Source: an uncultured Actinomyces sp.
GTDB lineage: Bacteria; Actinomycetota; Actinomycetes; Actinomycetales; Actinomycetaceae
NCBI GenBank assembly: GCA_938028585.1
Contig: CALIZH010000135.1
Location: 1 to 5,233, forward strand
Reading direction: 5' to 3'
Length of the DNA stretch: 5,233 nucleotides
A model generated the notes under the pieces. That model was not told the DNA's origin, made no database searches, and saw only the letters and a program-made list of their open reading frames with translations. Positions 4,683 to 5,233 of this stretch are shown here, piece after piece (positions within the stretch are counted from its first letter, which is position 1; each line of letters opens with the position of its first letter). The position numbers and the translations under genes are program-made.

Positions 4683-5233
4683 ATACCTAATACTACCTTT
4701 GATCGCCCTGACCTGACCACGTTCACACGCCTGGATGACCTGGGGCTGGAAGTGACAGGCCAGCACATTGAGCCCGACCATGCAGTATTGGCGTGCCGGA
4801 TTACTGGTGAGGACCGGTGGTGCCGACGCTGCGGATGCCAGGGCCAGTCGCGTGACACGGTGATCAGGCGCCCCGCGCACGAGCCTTACGGGTGGCGCCC
4901 CACCATGTTGCGCGTGAGCGTGCGCCGCTACCGGTGCCAGGAGTGCGCTCACGTGTGGCGCCAAGACATGAGCCAAGCGGCCCAGCCGCGCGCCAAGCTC
5001 TCACACTCGGCAGTGCGCTGGGCACTGACGGGCGTGGTCGTTCATCATTTGACGGTGGCGCGCGTCTCCCAGGCCCTGGGTGTGTCCTGGAAGAGCCGCC
5101 AACACCGCTGTCCTGGGTGAAGGCCAGCGTCTACTGATCAATGATCCAACTCGGTTCGATGGCGTGCGTGTCATCGGGGTGGATGAACACGTGTGGCGCC
5201 ACACCCCCTACGGAGACAAATACGTCACCGTCA
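4683..5233 (+). pseudogene. ISL3-family transposase, start codon lost and frameshifted, partial
   Basis: Encodes the N-terminal part of a DDE transposase. Counting from 4683, residues 2-46 include PNTTFDRPDLTTFTRLDDLG; a zinc-binding segment follows with Cys47-x2-Cys50 and Cys85-x2-Cys88 (zf-ISL3), then a helix-turn-helix region (HLTVARVSQALGVSW). The frame is open upstream to TAG 4623-4625 but holds no ATG, GTG or TTG before GTG 4752. At the expected start stands ATA (4683), 6 nt after AAAGAC, matching in position the GTG start of the left element; ATG to ATA is the simplest reading. At 5091-5097 seven bases occupy the place of two codons, a +1 shift; the frame stops at 5118-5120, while the next frame resumes at 5098 with ANTAVLGEGQ and reaches VIGVDEHVWRHT, where the Asp at 5182-5184 is the first DDE residue. 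The C-terminal part is outside the window. Confidence 0.85.

Larger units (their letters stand above)
4564..5233 (+). mobile_element. ISL3-family insertion sequence, left part (runs off the right edge)
   Basis: Begins with GGCTCTTCGCATTTGAGGG, an ISL3-like terminus related to the left element (17 of 21). A 119-nt leader precedes the transposase frame, which then fills the rest of the window. The preceding 8 bases, GCTTTTAC (4556-4563), are the candidate target duplication; the other copy is beyond 5233. The element sits inside the ABC-like coding sliver and supplies the stop codon of the chimeric ORF. The first part of its transposase shows two probable lesions, so this copy is likely not autonomous. 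Confidence 0.85.

Noticed and set aside
4560..4976. 138-codon minus-strand frame across the IS left end
   Set aside because: Antisense to recognisable ISL3 transposase sequence, crosses the IS boundary, and has no recognisable motif.
1..5233. CRISPR array, tRNA, rRNA, riboswitch or phage attachment site
   Set aside because: No spaced direct repeats, no tRNA-like cloverleaf or conserved rRNA stretch, and no duplicated core that would mark an att site were seen.

Overview
The window looks like an accessory, recombination-scarred stretch of an actinobacterial (Actinomycetota) chromosome. The grounds are moderately to strongly GC-rich coding sequence, GTG/TTG starts, two ISL3-family insertion sequences of the kind common in Corynebacterium/Actinomyces-like genomes, and actinophage-type early genes. 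I cannot name genus or species from the sequence.

Layout. (1) Positions 1-218 are the left end of an ISL3-family IS on the minus strand; its transposase starts at 102 and runs out of the window. (2) Positions 222-2951 hold an intact minus-strand cluster transcribed right to left: an aldo/keto reductase, a MerR-family regulator 7 nt behind it, and a 14-helix DHA2-type MFS efflux protein. Upstream of the reductase is a MerR-type promoter: a perfect 19-bp odd palindrome (2999-3017) within and slightly overlapping a 19-bp spacer between -35- and -10-like elements. (3) Positions 3018-3151 separate this cluster from divergently oriented phage DNA; apart from the ribosome binding site at 3135-3142 I see no gene or clear signal there. 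(4) Positions 3152-4511 are a decayed prophage remnant of early genes only: a Bro-N/KilAC antirepressor broken by an in-frame UGA and a late frameshift, then a GTGA-overlapping ORF joining a DUF4406-like segment to an archaeo-eukaryotic primase (AEP/prim-pol) segment. (5) From about 4512 to 4563 the same frame continues into a Walker A segment resembling an ABC ATPase. (6) At 4564 a second ISL3-family IS begins on the plus strand; its transposase has a probable lost start codon and a frameshift and runs off the right edge.

How it fits together. The reductase/MerR/MFS cluster reads as a self-regulated stress module: the MerR protein, which has a cysteine at the position used for sensing in AdhR/NmlR-like regulators, probably controls the palindromic promoter; the reductase would reduce reactive carbonyls and the exporter would remove a toxic compound. 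The substrate is unknown. The phage genes to its right are probably non-functional, although the chimeric ORF stays open. The 4.3-kb interior is bracketed by two different ISL3 elements whose left ends face each other and whose transposases point outward. I found no wholly new system; the most notable items are the MerR operator architecture, the stacked in-frame fusion at 3909-4625, and the paired, non-identical ISL3 ends.
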